Assembly: GCA_964422365.1 (NCBI GenBank)
Contig: CAYRAV010000002.1
Span: 46,287 to 110,286 of the forward strand
DNA: 64,000 nt
Reading direction: 5' to 3'
DNA from: CAYRAV01 sp964422365
GTDB taxonomy: Bacteria; Bacillota; Clostridia; Lachnospirales; Lachnospiraceae
Of the stretch, positions 28,680 through 37,750 are shown piece by piece; positions within the stretch are counted from its first letter, which is position 1, and each line of letters starts with the position of its first letter. Below the pieces are notes generated by a model that saw nothing but the letters and a program-made list of their open reading frames with translations, made no database searches and had not been told where the DNA came from. Both the position numbers and the translations under genes were made by a program.

Positions 28680-29773
28680 ATGAAAAGACTAAAGCAAATA
28701 ATTTGCAGATATCCACTATCTAATGTGAGTGTACTAGTTATATTCATAATTGCATATTTTGCATTTTATACTGGTGCAGATTTACAAAGAAGTATTGTAA
28801 GATTAAACAATGATACGAAAAATTATCAATATATTGCAGAAAAAAGATTCTTATTATCCAGCTCTCAAAAAATAAATTTATCAGAAATTTTGAAATGTAA
28901 AGAGGGGAATATTAGTATTGAGAATATGACAGCATATCGTAATTTTGATAAATCTACTTGTTTAATTAATATTATGATACAGCAGAATGAGGATTTAAAA
29001 TATCCTATTGTTAGTGGTAACTATATGGATGGTGAGAAAGACAATATTATTCTTTTGGGACAGAAACTAAAAGAATTCACTTATACAAAAGGTAAAATAA
29101 ATTTTATAGAATTAGATGGAGAAGAAATAGGGTAATAGGATATATAGGGAGCGAATATTCAAATTTAATGGATTATAATATGATTCTATATTATGGAAGA
29201 ATAGGAAAAGCGTTAAAAGAGAAGGTTTTCACATCTATGAACAAAACAGGAATACAAGTCATAATTCAAAGTGATAAAAACAACGTTGACTATATTTATA
29301 ATCAGTACCTAAAAAGAAGCTCTAGAGAGAAATATGTTATATCTGATGAAATTGGTTCTATGAATATTGTAAATGGCACAAATTTAGCAACTAATAGAAA
29401 TTATATGATATTGATTTGTATATTTTGTTTTATTAATGTAATTATTGTTTCTGAAGTATGGATTTATCAAAGAATACGTGAAATTGGAATTAGATATACT
29501 TTTGGTTGGAGTAAGTTTCGAGTTTTTATACAATTATATAAAGAATTATTTTGTATTTCTATTGTTGCTACATTAATTGTATTAGCAGGTCAAATATTTT
29601 TATCATTTGCCTTTACTAATATATTTTTATTTGATTTAATGGATATTCTTAAGAACTTGATAATATTGTTGTTTTTTGCTCTTATATTTTCATTGATCAC
29701 ATTAATGTATCCTTTGTGGATGATCATGAAAATGACACCCATATTAGCATTGCAAAAAGATAAGGAGAACTAA
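28680..29773 (+). pseudogene. MacB/FtsX-like permease gene split by a frameshift
   Basis: Two overlapping pieces form one ~364-residue permease: an N-terminal membrane segment (VSVLVIFIIAYFAFY), a large outer domain and three C-terminal membrane segments ending in WMIMKMTPILALQ. At 29129 the text reads ATA GGG TAA TAG. Adding one G restores GVIGYIGSEYS and continues into the second piece without interruption. The stop therefore results from loss of one base in a G run. The second piece has no ribosome binding site of its own. GGAGG lies 12 bases before the chosen ATG. The MacB-type topology suggests export or mechanotransmission, here probably inactive. Confidence 0.82.
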
Positions 29774-29774
29774 A

Positions 29775-31026
29775 ATGCATTTAAGAAATAAAATTAAGTA
29801 TATTCTTCTTCAAATATATCATAGAAAATTTTCTTTTTTTCTATCAGTGTTAACAATAACAATCGCTTTGATTGTTTTAAATTATATACTATTTCAAGGT
29901 ATTGATTCATATTATCAAATTATAAAAGTGAATCAAACAATAAAGCAAAAGGACTTGGTATATAATATATAGTTTGATGATAAAAACTATAATATAATAG
30001 ATGCTGAAAAATTATCAAAATTTTTAAAAGATTTAAAAAGTATTAAAGGTGTAAAAAATTTTGGAAAATATTTTACATATTCGCTTGTTTTTGAAGAGTT
30101 ACAAAATGCACCCAAAACATCAAATATTTATAGAGAATATAATGTGCAGGACATAGTATATATTGATAAATCACTTTTAAATTTTATTGATTTAGAAACA
30201 ACAAATGGAATAGCAGTAGAAAAAATTATGAATAAAAAAAATGATATACCCATTGTTATTGGTTATAATTATAGAAAAGTATTATCAGTGGGAGATGTAT
30301 TAACTAATAAGTATTTGGATAAAAATTATAAGGTGGTTGGTATCATGAAAAAAGGGACCGAATGGATTTCAAATGGATTATTATACTCTAACCCAAGTAC
30401 AATGATATTAGACGATTTTATGGTGGCAATAACAGATAATGAATTATTAAAAAAAAAACACAGACATTTACTTTTCTTATATGGATAATATTTACTTAAA
30501 GTTAGAAAGTGAGTCCGAACTGCAAAATCTAAAAAATAAAGTAGAGATATTAAGCAAACATTATAACATACCTGTCACATTAGTTTCTATTGAAGAAAAA
30601 ATTCAATATTACAAATCAGATAACGCAGCCATATATAAAATGGCATTTGGTTTTATGCTTGTAGGAATAATTATTACTACTTTGTCTGTATTTATGGCAT
30701 CTAATGTTACTGTGATGCTTAGGAAAAAAGAATATGCTATTATGAATGTAAATGGTTTTTTTATGTCAGATATTATAAAAATGTTATTATTTGAAAATGC
30801 TATAAAAATTAGTATACCTTTAATAATAGCTTATAATCTAGTGAGTACAATTATTGTAAATGAGAATTATTATACAATACAACGATCTATAGAAATTCAA
30901 CATATTGTTTTAGTAGTTATGATTTGTTATTGTGCCATATTGCTTATAGTTTGCACTATATTTCCAATAATATTATTACAAGAAAAAAGTCTGGCAAAAG
31001 TTTTAGGGGGAAAATATAATGATTAA
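29775..31026 (+). pseudogene. Second MacB/FtsX-like permease gene with amber stop and frameshift
   Basis: The gene starts 1 base after the first permease, with AAGGAG upstream. Frame continues through an in-frame TAG at 29970 into a long open outer domain. It then shifts at an A10 tract (30449-30458), after which the frame continues NTDIYFSYMDNIYLKLES. Without one A it would read through. Restored, it is ~416 residues with one N-terminal and three C-terminal membrane segments, the same topology as the first permease. The A10 tract could allow slippage to give some full-length product, but the TAG would still need suppression. It overlaps the ATPase gene by 8 bases. Confidence 0.82.
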
Positions 31027-31723
31027 ATTGAATATGGTAACTAAAATTTATGGAGAGAATAATGGCAAAACAGTAGCATTAAAGGATATCAATCTTGAAA
31101 TTAATGCTGGAGAATTTATTTCAATTATGGGGACATCCGGTTCAGGAAAAAGCACATTATTAAATATTATTGGCGGAATGGACACTATTACCTCCGGAAA
31201 ATATTATTTTAAAAATAGTAAAAACAGCTCTAATCCTGAAATAAAGATACATGAGTTATCCTCTAAAAAACTTGAACAGTTTAGAAATAATAATATTAGT
31301 TTTGTATTTCAGAATTTTGCACTAATGGAAAAATACAATATATATGAAAATATAGAGCTTCCGTTAGTTGGAAAAAATATAGAAAAAAAGAAGCGTAAAA
31401 AAAGAACTTTGGAATTAGCAGAGCAGTTGGGGATTAGAGAGCTTCTAAACAAATATCCCTTTCAAATTTCTGGTGGACAACAGCAGCGTGTGGCAATAGC
31501 ACGTGCTTTAGCAGCAGAAAATCCGATTATACTTGCAGACGAACCTACTGGCGCCTTAGATGAAGAAAATACTGTAAATTTAATGGGATTATTGAAAGAA
31601 ATCAATTCTAACGGAAAAACAATCATAGTAGTAACACATGACTTAAAAGTTGCAAAATATTGCAACCGTATCATTACACTTACAGATGGTAGAATAGAGG
31701 GCGAAAATATTGCAACAATATAA
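31019..31723 (+). CDS. ABC transporter ATP-binding protein, MacB/LolD type
   Basis: 234 residues and fully intact. Walker A is GTSGSGKST, the Q-loop is in VFQNFALMEKYN, the signature is QISGGQQQRVAIARAL, Walker B is IILADEPTGALDE, and the H-loop is VVTHDLKVAKY. This set is typical of ATPases partnering MacB/FtsX-like permeases and bacteriocin-protection exporters. GGGGGAAA precedes the ATG inside the permease end. Its intact state next to broken permeases is notable: it may serve other permeases or simply not have decayed yet. Confidence 0.93.
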   Translation: MIKLNMVTKIYGENNGKTVALKDINLEINAGEFISIMGTSGSGKSTLLNIIGGMDTITSGKYYFKNSKNSSNPEIKIHELSSKKLEQFRNNNISFVFQNFALMEKYNIYENIELPLVGKNIEKKKRKKRTLELAEQLGIRELLNKYPFQISGGQQQRVAIARALAAENPIILADEPTGALDEENTVNLMGLLKEINSNGKTIIVVTHDLKVAKYCNRIITLTDGRIEGENIATI

Positions 31724-32159
31724 TGAATATGAAATATTAGTCAGAAAAAAGCAGGTGCTCTTAGAAAGAATAAGAAAAAATAAGGATGAACTAAGACAAA
31801 GTAAAAGAAGATTTAACAAATGTATTAAAAAAATGATATTTTCTTTTCTATTAATATTCATTTGTTATGGAATTGTGTACATCACAGACTCTGAAAATTT
31901 TATAATGTATGTGATGTTCACAAAAACAAGAATAGCAGCCACTGCCTTTATGTTTGTTATGATAATAAGATTTTTTTGGAACTTTTTTATATTTTTAGGG
32001 GAATATGGCATGCCCACTTTCGCATCGTTCTTTTGCGGGGGCACTAAAGGAACCTACGCTGAAGTAAAAGAGAGAACAACTCAAGATATAGCAGAACTTT
32101 ATATAAAAGTATATTTAATAGAAGATGAATTAGAGAATAAAAAACACTATAACTCTTAA
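31710..32159 (+). CDS. Small membrane protein with N-terminal coiled coil
   Basis: 149 residues from a TTG with GAGGG 8 bases before it, overlapping the ATPase end by 14 bases. Residues ~8-38 are charged and heptad-like (RKKQVLLERIRKNKDELRQS). Two membrane segments follow (~40-60 and ~73-97), then a soluble tail (AEVKERTTQDIAELYIKVYL). No family is recognised. Its overlap with the ATPase shows it belongs to the same operon and may be an accessory or immunity component. Confidence 0.65.
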   Translation: MQQYNEYEILVRKKQVLLERIRKNKDELRQSKRRFNKCIKKMIFSFLLIFICYGIVYITDSENFIMYVMFTKTRIAATAFMFVMIIRFFWNFFIFLGEYGMPTFASFFCGGTKGTYAEVKERTTQDIAELYIKVYLIEDELENKKHYNS

Positions 32160-32318
32160 TTAAGTCAAAATGGATACCTAAAATCTACTCCTCTACATTC
32201 TTGTAACAATACAACTGCAGCCAATGTATTGGGCTTGCTACCTATGCCTTACAGTAAGTGCCGCACAAAATGAATTTCATACTACTATAGTTTTGCTATA
32301 ATAACACAAACATGTCAA

Positions 32319-32354
32319 GAGCGTGTCTGAAAATTCATTTTCAGACACGCTCTA
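32319..32354. repeat. Minimal TIR palindrome, probable terminator between island and clpB
   Basis: Two 17-base arms, AGAGCGTGTCTGAAAAT (32319-32335) and its exact complement (32338-32354), are separated by 2 bases. These are the two ends of the TIR family with nearly all of the interior lost. It sits between convergent transcription units and could stop both. Confidence 0.85.
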
Positions 32355-32449
32355 CTCACATTCATCTTTGTAACAGCGCTTCTTAATTTTTATACGATTA
32401 TACACCTTATATTAACTTTAAAGATATCATTATTATTTCTTTGTTTCTA

Positions 32450-35050
32450 TTATTTTATTGCAACTGTCCTTGCAGCCAGTCTGTCTTCCGGTTCATGTTC
32501 CACATAAATCTCTATGGTATCACCTGCTGTTACCTGATCTCCCACAATCAAACGGGCAGATAATGTCTCCACATTTTTCTGTAAATAACGTTTTAAGGGT
32601 CTTGCACCATAAACAGGGTCATAGGCATGGTCAATAATAAAACTTTCCGCTTCCGTTGTTAATGCCACCTTCAGCTCTTTGTCTGCCAACCTGTCATTCA
32701 GTTCTTCAATAAGCAGCTTCATAATGCCATTGATATGCATTTTCTCCAATGGCTTGAATAGAACAATTTCATCCAGACGATTTAAAAATTCTGGTCTAAA
32801 ATGTCCCCGCAGTTCCATCATTGTTTTCTCTCTTGCCTCGTCACTGATTTCCCCTTGGTCGTTAATGCCCTCTAACAGATAACCGGAGCCGAGGTTTGAT
32901 GTCATGATTAAAATTGTATTTTTAAAATCTACCGTCCTGCCCTGTGAATCTGTAATTCTTCCATCATCTAATACCTGAAGCAGTACATTGAACACATCTG
33001 GATGCGCTTTTTCTACCTCGTCAAACAATACAACAGAATAAGGCTTTCTCCTGACTGCCTCTGTCAGCTGCCCTCCTTCTTCGTATCCCACATATCCCGG
33101 AGGTGCTCCAATTAAACGTGCCACAGAATGTTTCTCCATGTATTCACTCATATCAATACGAACCATATTCTGTTCATTGTCAAACAGCGCTGCTGCAAGG
33201 CTTTTTGCCAACTCTGTCTTTCCTACTCCGGTTGGCCCCAAAAATAAAAAAGAACCAATTGGCTTTTCAGGATCTTTGATACCTGCTTTGGAGCGTAAGA
33301 TAGCATCTGCTACTTTTGACACTCCTTCGTCCTGACCTACTACTCTTTCATGAAGTACCTTATCTAAATGTAAGGTCTTTTCACGTTCTCCTTCTGTTAA
33401 TTTCGCCACAGGTATTCCTGTCCACCTGGAAATAATTCTCGCAATCTCTTCATCTGTTACACTTTCATGTACTAATTCTCTTTCTTCGCCATTTACACGT
33501 TCTTCTTCCGCCTGCAGTTGTTTTTCCAGTTCTGGAATTCTTCCATATTGTAATTCTGCTGCCTTGTTCAGATCATAATTTCTCTGAGCAATCTGCACCT
33601 GATTGTGTAAATCCTCTAATTCTTCTTTTAATTTCTGTACCCTTTCCACAGAAGCTTTCTCACTGTCCCATTTTGCCTTTGCAGTCTGGAATTCCTCCCT
33701 AAGTTCTGCTAACTCCTTTTGTAAATTTTCCAAACGTTCCTTGCTTAAATTGTCAGTTTCTTTTTTCAAAGCAGCCTCTTCAATTTCCATCTGCATAATT
33801 CTTCTTCGAATATCATCTAATTCCGTCGGCATGGAATCTAATTCTGTCTTAATCAAGGCACAAGCTTCATCCACTAAATCAATTGCCTTATCAGGCAGGA
33901 AGCGGTCTGAAATATAACGATTTGATAATGTAGCCGCTGATACCAATGCCGCATCTGTAATCTTAACACCATGATATACCTCATAACGGTCCTTTAATCC
34001 TCTTAAGATAGAAATGGTATCTTCTACAGTAGGTTCTGCTACCATAACCGGCTGAAATCTTCTCTCTAATGCAGGGTCCTTTTCCACATACATTCGGTAT
34101 TCATTTAATGTTGTGGCACCGATACAGTGAAGTTCTCCTCTTGCAAGCATTGGCTTTAACATATTACCCGCATCCATGGCACCATCTGTTTTTCCTGCTC
34201 CCACAATAGTATGCAGCTCATCAATAAATAAAATGATTTTCCCATCACTCTGTTTTACTTCTTCTAATACTGCCTTTAAACGCTCTTCAAATTCACCTCT
34301 ATATTTTGCACCGGCAACCAATGCCCCCATATCTAATGCAAAAATTGTTTTATCTTTCAATCCTTCTGGTACATCTCCACGGACAATCCTTTGTGCCAAT
34401 CCTTCTACTGCTGCTGTTTTACCAACACCAGGTTCACCAATCAATACAGGATTGTTTTTCGTCTTTCTTGATAAGATACGGATTACATTTCTGATTTCGC
34501 CATCCCGTCCAATAACAGGATCCATCTTCTGCTGCTTTGCCCTCTCAACAAGATCATAACCATATTTCTCTAATGTGTCATAAGTTGCCTCAGGATTATC
34601 GCTTGTAACTTTCTGATTCCCCCTGACCGTAGACAATGCTGTTAAGAAACGTTCTTTTGTAATGCCAAACTCTTTTAACAATTGCTTGATTTCCTTATCA
34701 GCATATTTCATCATGCATAAAAATAAATGCTCTACTGATACATATTCATCCCCCATTGCTTTTGCTTCATCTTCTGCACATACAAGGACTTTATTTAACC
34801 CTTCTCCAACATAAATCTGTCCACCGCTAACCTTCGGACGTTTTTTAAGAAGACCTTCTACCTGTGCAATAAATACCTCAGGCTGAATTTCCATTTTCTC
34901 TATCATTTTCTTGATTAAGCTATCTTCTATGGTCAAAAGACTATATAATAAGTGTTCCTGCACCAATTCCTGATGACCATACTCATATGCTATTTTTTCA
35001 CACTGGTTTGTGGCTTCAATTGATTTTTGTGTAAATTTATTCACTTTCAT
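32450..35050 (-). CDS. clpB: ATP-dependent disaggregase ClpB
   Basis: 866 residues. The N-terminal Clp repeat domain (MKVNKFTQKSIEATNQCEKI) is followed by AAA domain 1 with Walker A GEPGVGKTA (~207), a coiled-coil M domain (~405-525), AAA domain 2 with GPTGVGKTE (~604), and the C-terminal D2-small domain with GARPLKRYLQKNVE. The long M domain and the absence of an IGF-type ClpP loop identify ClpB rather than ClpA/C. With DnaK it resolubilises aggregates after stress. AAGGAGGG precedes the ATG. No CIRCE or CtsR operator was seen upstream. Its last 40 codons are duplicated at 27133-27248. Confidence 0.97.
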   Translation of the reverse strand: MKVNKFTQKSIEATNQCEKIAYEYGHQELVQEHLLYSLLTIEDSLIKKMIEKMEIQPEVFIAQVEGLLKKRPKVSGGQIYVGEGLNKVLVCAEDEAKAMGDEYVSVEHLFLCMMKYADKEIKQLLKEFGITKERFLTALSTVRGNQKVTSDNPEATYDTLEKYGYDLVERAKQQKMDPVIGRDGEIRNVIRILSRKTKNNPVLIGEPGVGKTAAVEGLAQRIVRGDVPEGLKDKTIFALDMGALVAGAKYRGEFEERLKAVLEEVKQSDGKIILFIDELHTIVGAGKTDGAMDAGNMLKPMLARGELHCIGATTLNEYRMYVEKDPALERRFQPVMVAEPTVEDTISILRGLKDRYEVYHGVKITDAALVSAATLSNRYISDRFLPDKAIDLVDEACALIKTELDSMPTELDDIRRRIMQMEIEEAALKKETDNLSKERLENLQKELAELREEFQTAKAKWDSEKASVERVQKLKEELEDLHNQVQIAQRNYDLNKAAELQYGRIPELEKQLQAEEERVNGEERELVHESVTDEEIARIISRWTGIPVAKLTEGEREKTLHLDKVLHERVVGQDEGVSKVADAILRSKAGIKDPEKPIGSFLFLGPTGVGKTELAKSLAAALFDNEQNMVRIDMSEYMEKHSVARLIGAPPGYVGYEEGGQLTEAVRRKPYSVVLFDEVEKAHPDVFNVLLQVLDDGRITDSQGRTVDFKNTILIMTSNLGSGYLLEGINDQGEISDEAREKTMMELRGHFRPEFLNRLDEIVLFKPLEKMHINGIMKLLIEELNDRLADKELKVALTTEAESFIIDHAYDPVYGARPLKRYLQKNVETLSARLIVGDQVTAGDTIEIYVEHEPEDRLAARTVAIK

Positions 35051-35149
35051 AGTCTGTTCCCTCCTTATTTGTTCTACAACAACTATAACACTGTGCTACA
35101 GAAAATGCAAGGGGGTAATTTACATTTTTTAAATTTATATGCAACCGTT

Positions 35150-35270
35150 CAGCCATACAATTCAAGCCATATTTTTCAGCACAAAGCAAATCCACTATGG
35201 CATCTCTTAACAAACAAAGTCTGACAGCCCGAATAGACTTGTAGCTGCCCCATAGGTATTCTCCAAAATA
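35150..35270. repeat. Degenerate palindromic module upstream of clpB
   Basis: Remnants resembling the 63-bp module (CTTAACAAACAAAGTCTGAC, then CCCCATAGGTATT) follow a TTCAGCCATACAATTCA terminus of the second repeat family. Strongly decayed. Confidence 0.5.
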
Positions 35271-35319
35271 TACAAAGCAGCTTAAAATTTTATTGTTTGG
35301 CTAAACTGCTGCCCACATA

Positions 35320-36180
35320 TTACTTCTGCTTATAACTGGTCGGTGACATTACATACTCCTGGTTGAATTTTTCTGTATTATACTCCTCATCACGAATATG
35401 GTCTGAAAATGCTCTGTTACTTTTTAGAAAATAATTATAGCGGTATTTATCCTTAATACCTCCACCTATTGGATCATCCCATGTACAATCTATGTTGTAC
35501 CACATACCATCTACTTTCACGATGTTCCATGCATGAGGTGTCCCATCCGTGGAACCACCTATGATACGGCACTCTATCCCTGCTTCTGTCAGCATTTTAT
35601 ACAATAAAGTTGCATAACCCTGACAAGCAGAAACCTGATCTGCCAATGCAGTATATGCTGTGTTTTTTTCTGTGGATAAATCATATGTTACATTTTCTAC
35701 AATATAATCATGGATGGCTTTTACTTTCTCATATTCTGTCTTGCTATCTAACTTTAATTCTTCTAATATCACCTGTATCTTTTCATCAACTATTTGTGTC
35801 TGTTCATAAGATTCTAAATATTCCATCGTATATGTAACAATATAGTAGGAACCATATCCTTTCATATTCATATAAGTTGCTGCCTGCTTAAATTTCATAT
35901 AATCATAATCACTAGAAGTTGATTTGTCATCTATCTCTATCGCTTTATCTAAAGCGTTTGTGACAAAATCTTCTACTGTATCTGCACTTCCAAAGTATTC
36001 TAATACAATTTCCTTTTTCCCCTGCAGCATCTCATCATGAAGCTGTATGATAAATTCCTGTTGCTTTTCCTCTGTCATTTGTTCTATTCCCATTATACCA
36101 AGCAAATGGAACTTTGTTTGTAAAACAAACACTGCTGCAAACACAATTACAATTATGAAACAACTAAAAATCTTTTTCAT
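35320..36180 (-). CDS. Transglutaminase-like cysteine-protease-fold protein, membrane-anchored
   Basis: 286 residues from the ATG at 36180, with AAGGAG upstream. An N-terminal signal anchor (FSCFIIVIVFAAVFVLQ) places the rest outside. The transglutaminase core is complete: Cys in VSACQGYATLLYKML, His in GTPHAWNIVKVDG, and Asp in YNIDCTWDDPIGG. In contrast to the toxin at 1.3-5.1 kb this domain keeps its catalytic triad, so it may cleave or cross-link peptides at the cell surface. It stands alone between clpB and spoVG. The substrate is unknown. Confidence 0.88.
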   Translation of the reverse strand: MKKIFSCFIIVIVFAAVFVLQTKFHLLGIMGIEQMTEEKQQEFIIQLHDEMLQGKKEIVLEYFGSADTVEDFVTNALDKAIEIDDKSTSSDYDYMKFKQAATYMNMKGYGSYYIVTYTMEYLESYEQTQIVDEKIQVILEELKLDSKTEYEKVKAIHDYIVENVTYDLSTEKNTAYTALADQVSACQGYATLLYKMLTEAGIECRIIGGSTDGTPHAWNIVKVDGMWYNIDCTWDDPIGGGIKDKYRYNYFLKSNRAFSDHIRDEEYNTEKFNQEYVMSPTSYKQK

Positions 36181-36240
36181 TTTTACTCCTTGATTATTCA
36201 TTTCTGTTTTCTATCCATGCATTGATATTTTGTGTAATAA

Positions 36241-36268
36241 TATGAGAAAAGCCGCTTCCGCGGCTCTC
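36241..36268 (-). terminator. Terminator downstream of spoVG
   Basis: On the minus strand AGCCGC, GGAA loop, GCGGCT is followed by TTTTCTC, 11-15 bases after the spoVG stop. Confidence 0.88.
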
Positions 36269-36278
36269 CCTAAGCATT

Positions 36279-36566
36279 TTATTCTTCTGCTTTTTCCTGC
36301 ATCCGATTTTCTTCTACTGCTTTCTCATAGTTTTCTAATATAATCTTCTGAATCTGCTCTCTTGTTTCAGAATTGATTGGATGGGCAATATCTCTATATT
36401 CACCTTCTGCATTCCGTCTGCTTGGCATTGCAATAAATAAACCATTATCGCCTTCAATTACTTTGATGTCATGTACAACAAATACATCATCAATTGTAAT
36501 AGATACCACTGCTTTCATTTTTCCTTCTCTTACTACCTGTCTAACTCTTACATCTGTAATATTCAT
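36279..36566 (-). CDS. spoVG: Septation/sporulation regulator SpoVG
   Basis: 95 residues with the invariant SpoVG sequence features: MNITDVRVR at the start, AVVSITIDDVFVVHDIKVI, and GLFIAMPSRR followed by DIAHPINSETR. SpoVG is a small site-specific DNA/RNA-binding protein that influences asymmetric septation, capsule and virulence genes in Firmicutes. AGGGGG precedes the ATG and a terminator follows. It lies 62 bases after glgD but probably has its own promoter (TATGAT near 36600 on the minus strand). Confidence 0.97.
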   Translation of the reverse strand: MNITDVRVRQVVREGKMKAVVSITIDDVFVVHDIKVIEGDNGLFIAMPSRRNAEGEYRDIAHPINSETREQIQKIILENYEKAVEENRMQEKAEE

Positions 36567-36628
36567 ATAGTTTTCCCCCTTAGCATATGTTTATTGAATG
36601 TTTTATCATACCTTTTTTACAAGTTGTA

Positions 36629-37750
36629 CTACAAAACATATCTTTCGTTTTTCTCAACTACAATTCTGATATTATCCGGTTCACCAATATAGTCCATATT
36701 GGAGCGAATGGTATCTCTGCTTTCCACAATGCAATTTTCAATGCGGGTATTATCCCCAATATAAGCATCATTCAAAATAATAGAATTTTTAATAGTACAG
36801 TTATTTCCTATATAAACTTCTCTAAACAAAATAGAGTTTTCCACTTTTCCATTGATAATACATCCACTGGCAATCAAGCTGTTCTTAACTTCCGAACCAA
36901 TATTATATTTTGCAGGCGGCAAATCATCTACCTTAGAATAAATATCCGGATATTGTCTGAAGAAATAGTCCCTGATATCATGCTTTAAAAAATCCATGTT
37001 TGTTCTGTAATATGCACTTACATCTGAAATATTGCTCCAATATTCTTCCATATTATATGCATACAGCTTTTTCAAATTCTTATAACGAATTAAAATATCT
37101 TTTACAAAATCATGATGGTCTTCCTGCATTGCCTTTTCAATTAGCTCAATTAGAAGCCTTCTTCTAATAATGTAAATACCTGCTGAAACTTTTGTCTCAC
37201 TGCTTACAATTGGTTTTTCTTCAAATTCCTGAATTCTTCCATCTTCATCATAACGAATAACACCAAAACGGCTTACATCATCTCCTTTTGGAAGATCTTT
37301 TACTACAATTGTAATATCTGCTTTCTTATCAATATGATATTCTAATACTTTATTGTAATCCAGTTTATAAACACCATCACCTGATGCAATTACCACATAT
37401 GGCTCATGGCTGCTTTTTAAAAATGAAATATTCTGTGCTATAGCATCCGCTGTGCCTCGATACCAGCTTCCATTTTCCGCTGTAATTGTAGGTGTAAATA
37501 CATACAACCCTCCCTGTTTACGTCCAAAATCCCACCATTTAGAAGAATTTAAATGTTCATTTAAGGATTTTGCATTATATTGTGGGAATACGGCAACTTT
37601 CTGAATATGAGAATTGGACATGTTACTTAATACAAAATCAATACTTCTGTATCCGCCGGCAATCGGCATGGCTGCTACTGCCCTTTTATTGGACAATTCT
37701 TTCAACCTTTTACTATTACCACCTGCTAAAACAATTCCTATCGCTCTCAT
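36629..37750 (-). CDS. glgD: Glucose-1-phosphate adenylyltransferase regulatory subunit GlgD
   Basis: 373 residues. An NDP-sugar transferase-like N-terminal domain starts IVLAGGNSKRLKELSNKRAV, where the catalytic GlgC has GGQGSRL...KPAV. A left-handed beta-helix (IGSEVKNSLIASGCIINGKV and IGNNCTIKNSIILNDAYIGD) follows. GlgD lacks full catalytic residues and modulates GlgC in a heterotetramer. Its ATG overlaps the glgC stop (TAATG) with GGAGGTGA upstream, so both subunits are made in a coupled way. Confidence 0.96.
   Translation of the reverse strand: MRAIGIVLAGGNSKRLKELSNKRAVAAMPIAGGYRSIDFVLSNMSNSHIQKVAVFPQYNAKSLNEHLNSSKWWDFGRKQGGLYVFTPTITAENGSWYRGTADAIAQNISFLKSSHEPYVVIASGDGVYKLDYNKVLEYHIDKKADITIVVKDLPKGDDVSRFGVIRYDEDGRIQEFEEKPIVSSETKVSAGIYIIRRRLLIELIEKAMQEDHHDFVKDILIRYKNLKKLYAYNMEEYWSNISDVSAYYRTNMDFLKHDIRDYFFRQYPDIYSKVDDLPPAKYNIGSEVKNSLIASGCIINGKVENSILFREVYIGNNCTIKNSIILNDAYIGDNTRIENCIVESRDTIRSNMDYIGEPDNIRIVVEKNERYVL

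Noticed and set aside
33603..34559. Plus-strand frames opposite clpB
   Set aside because: Ser/Phe/Leu-rich antisense translations of clpB with no family match or start signals.
35051..35110. CIRCE or CtsR operator upstream of clpB
   Set aside because: Neither TTAGCACTC nor a GGTCAAA repeat is present in the upstream region.
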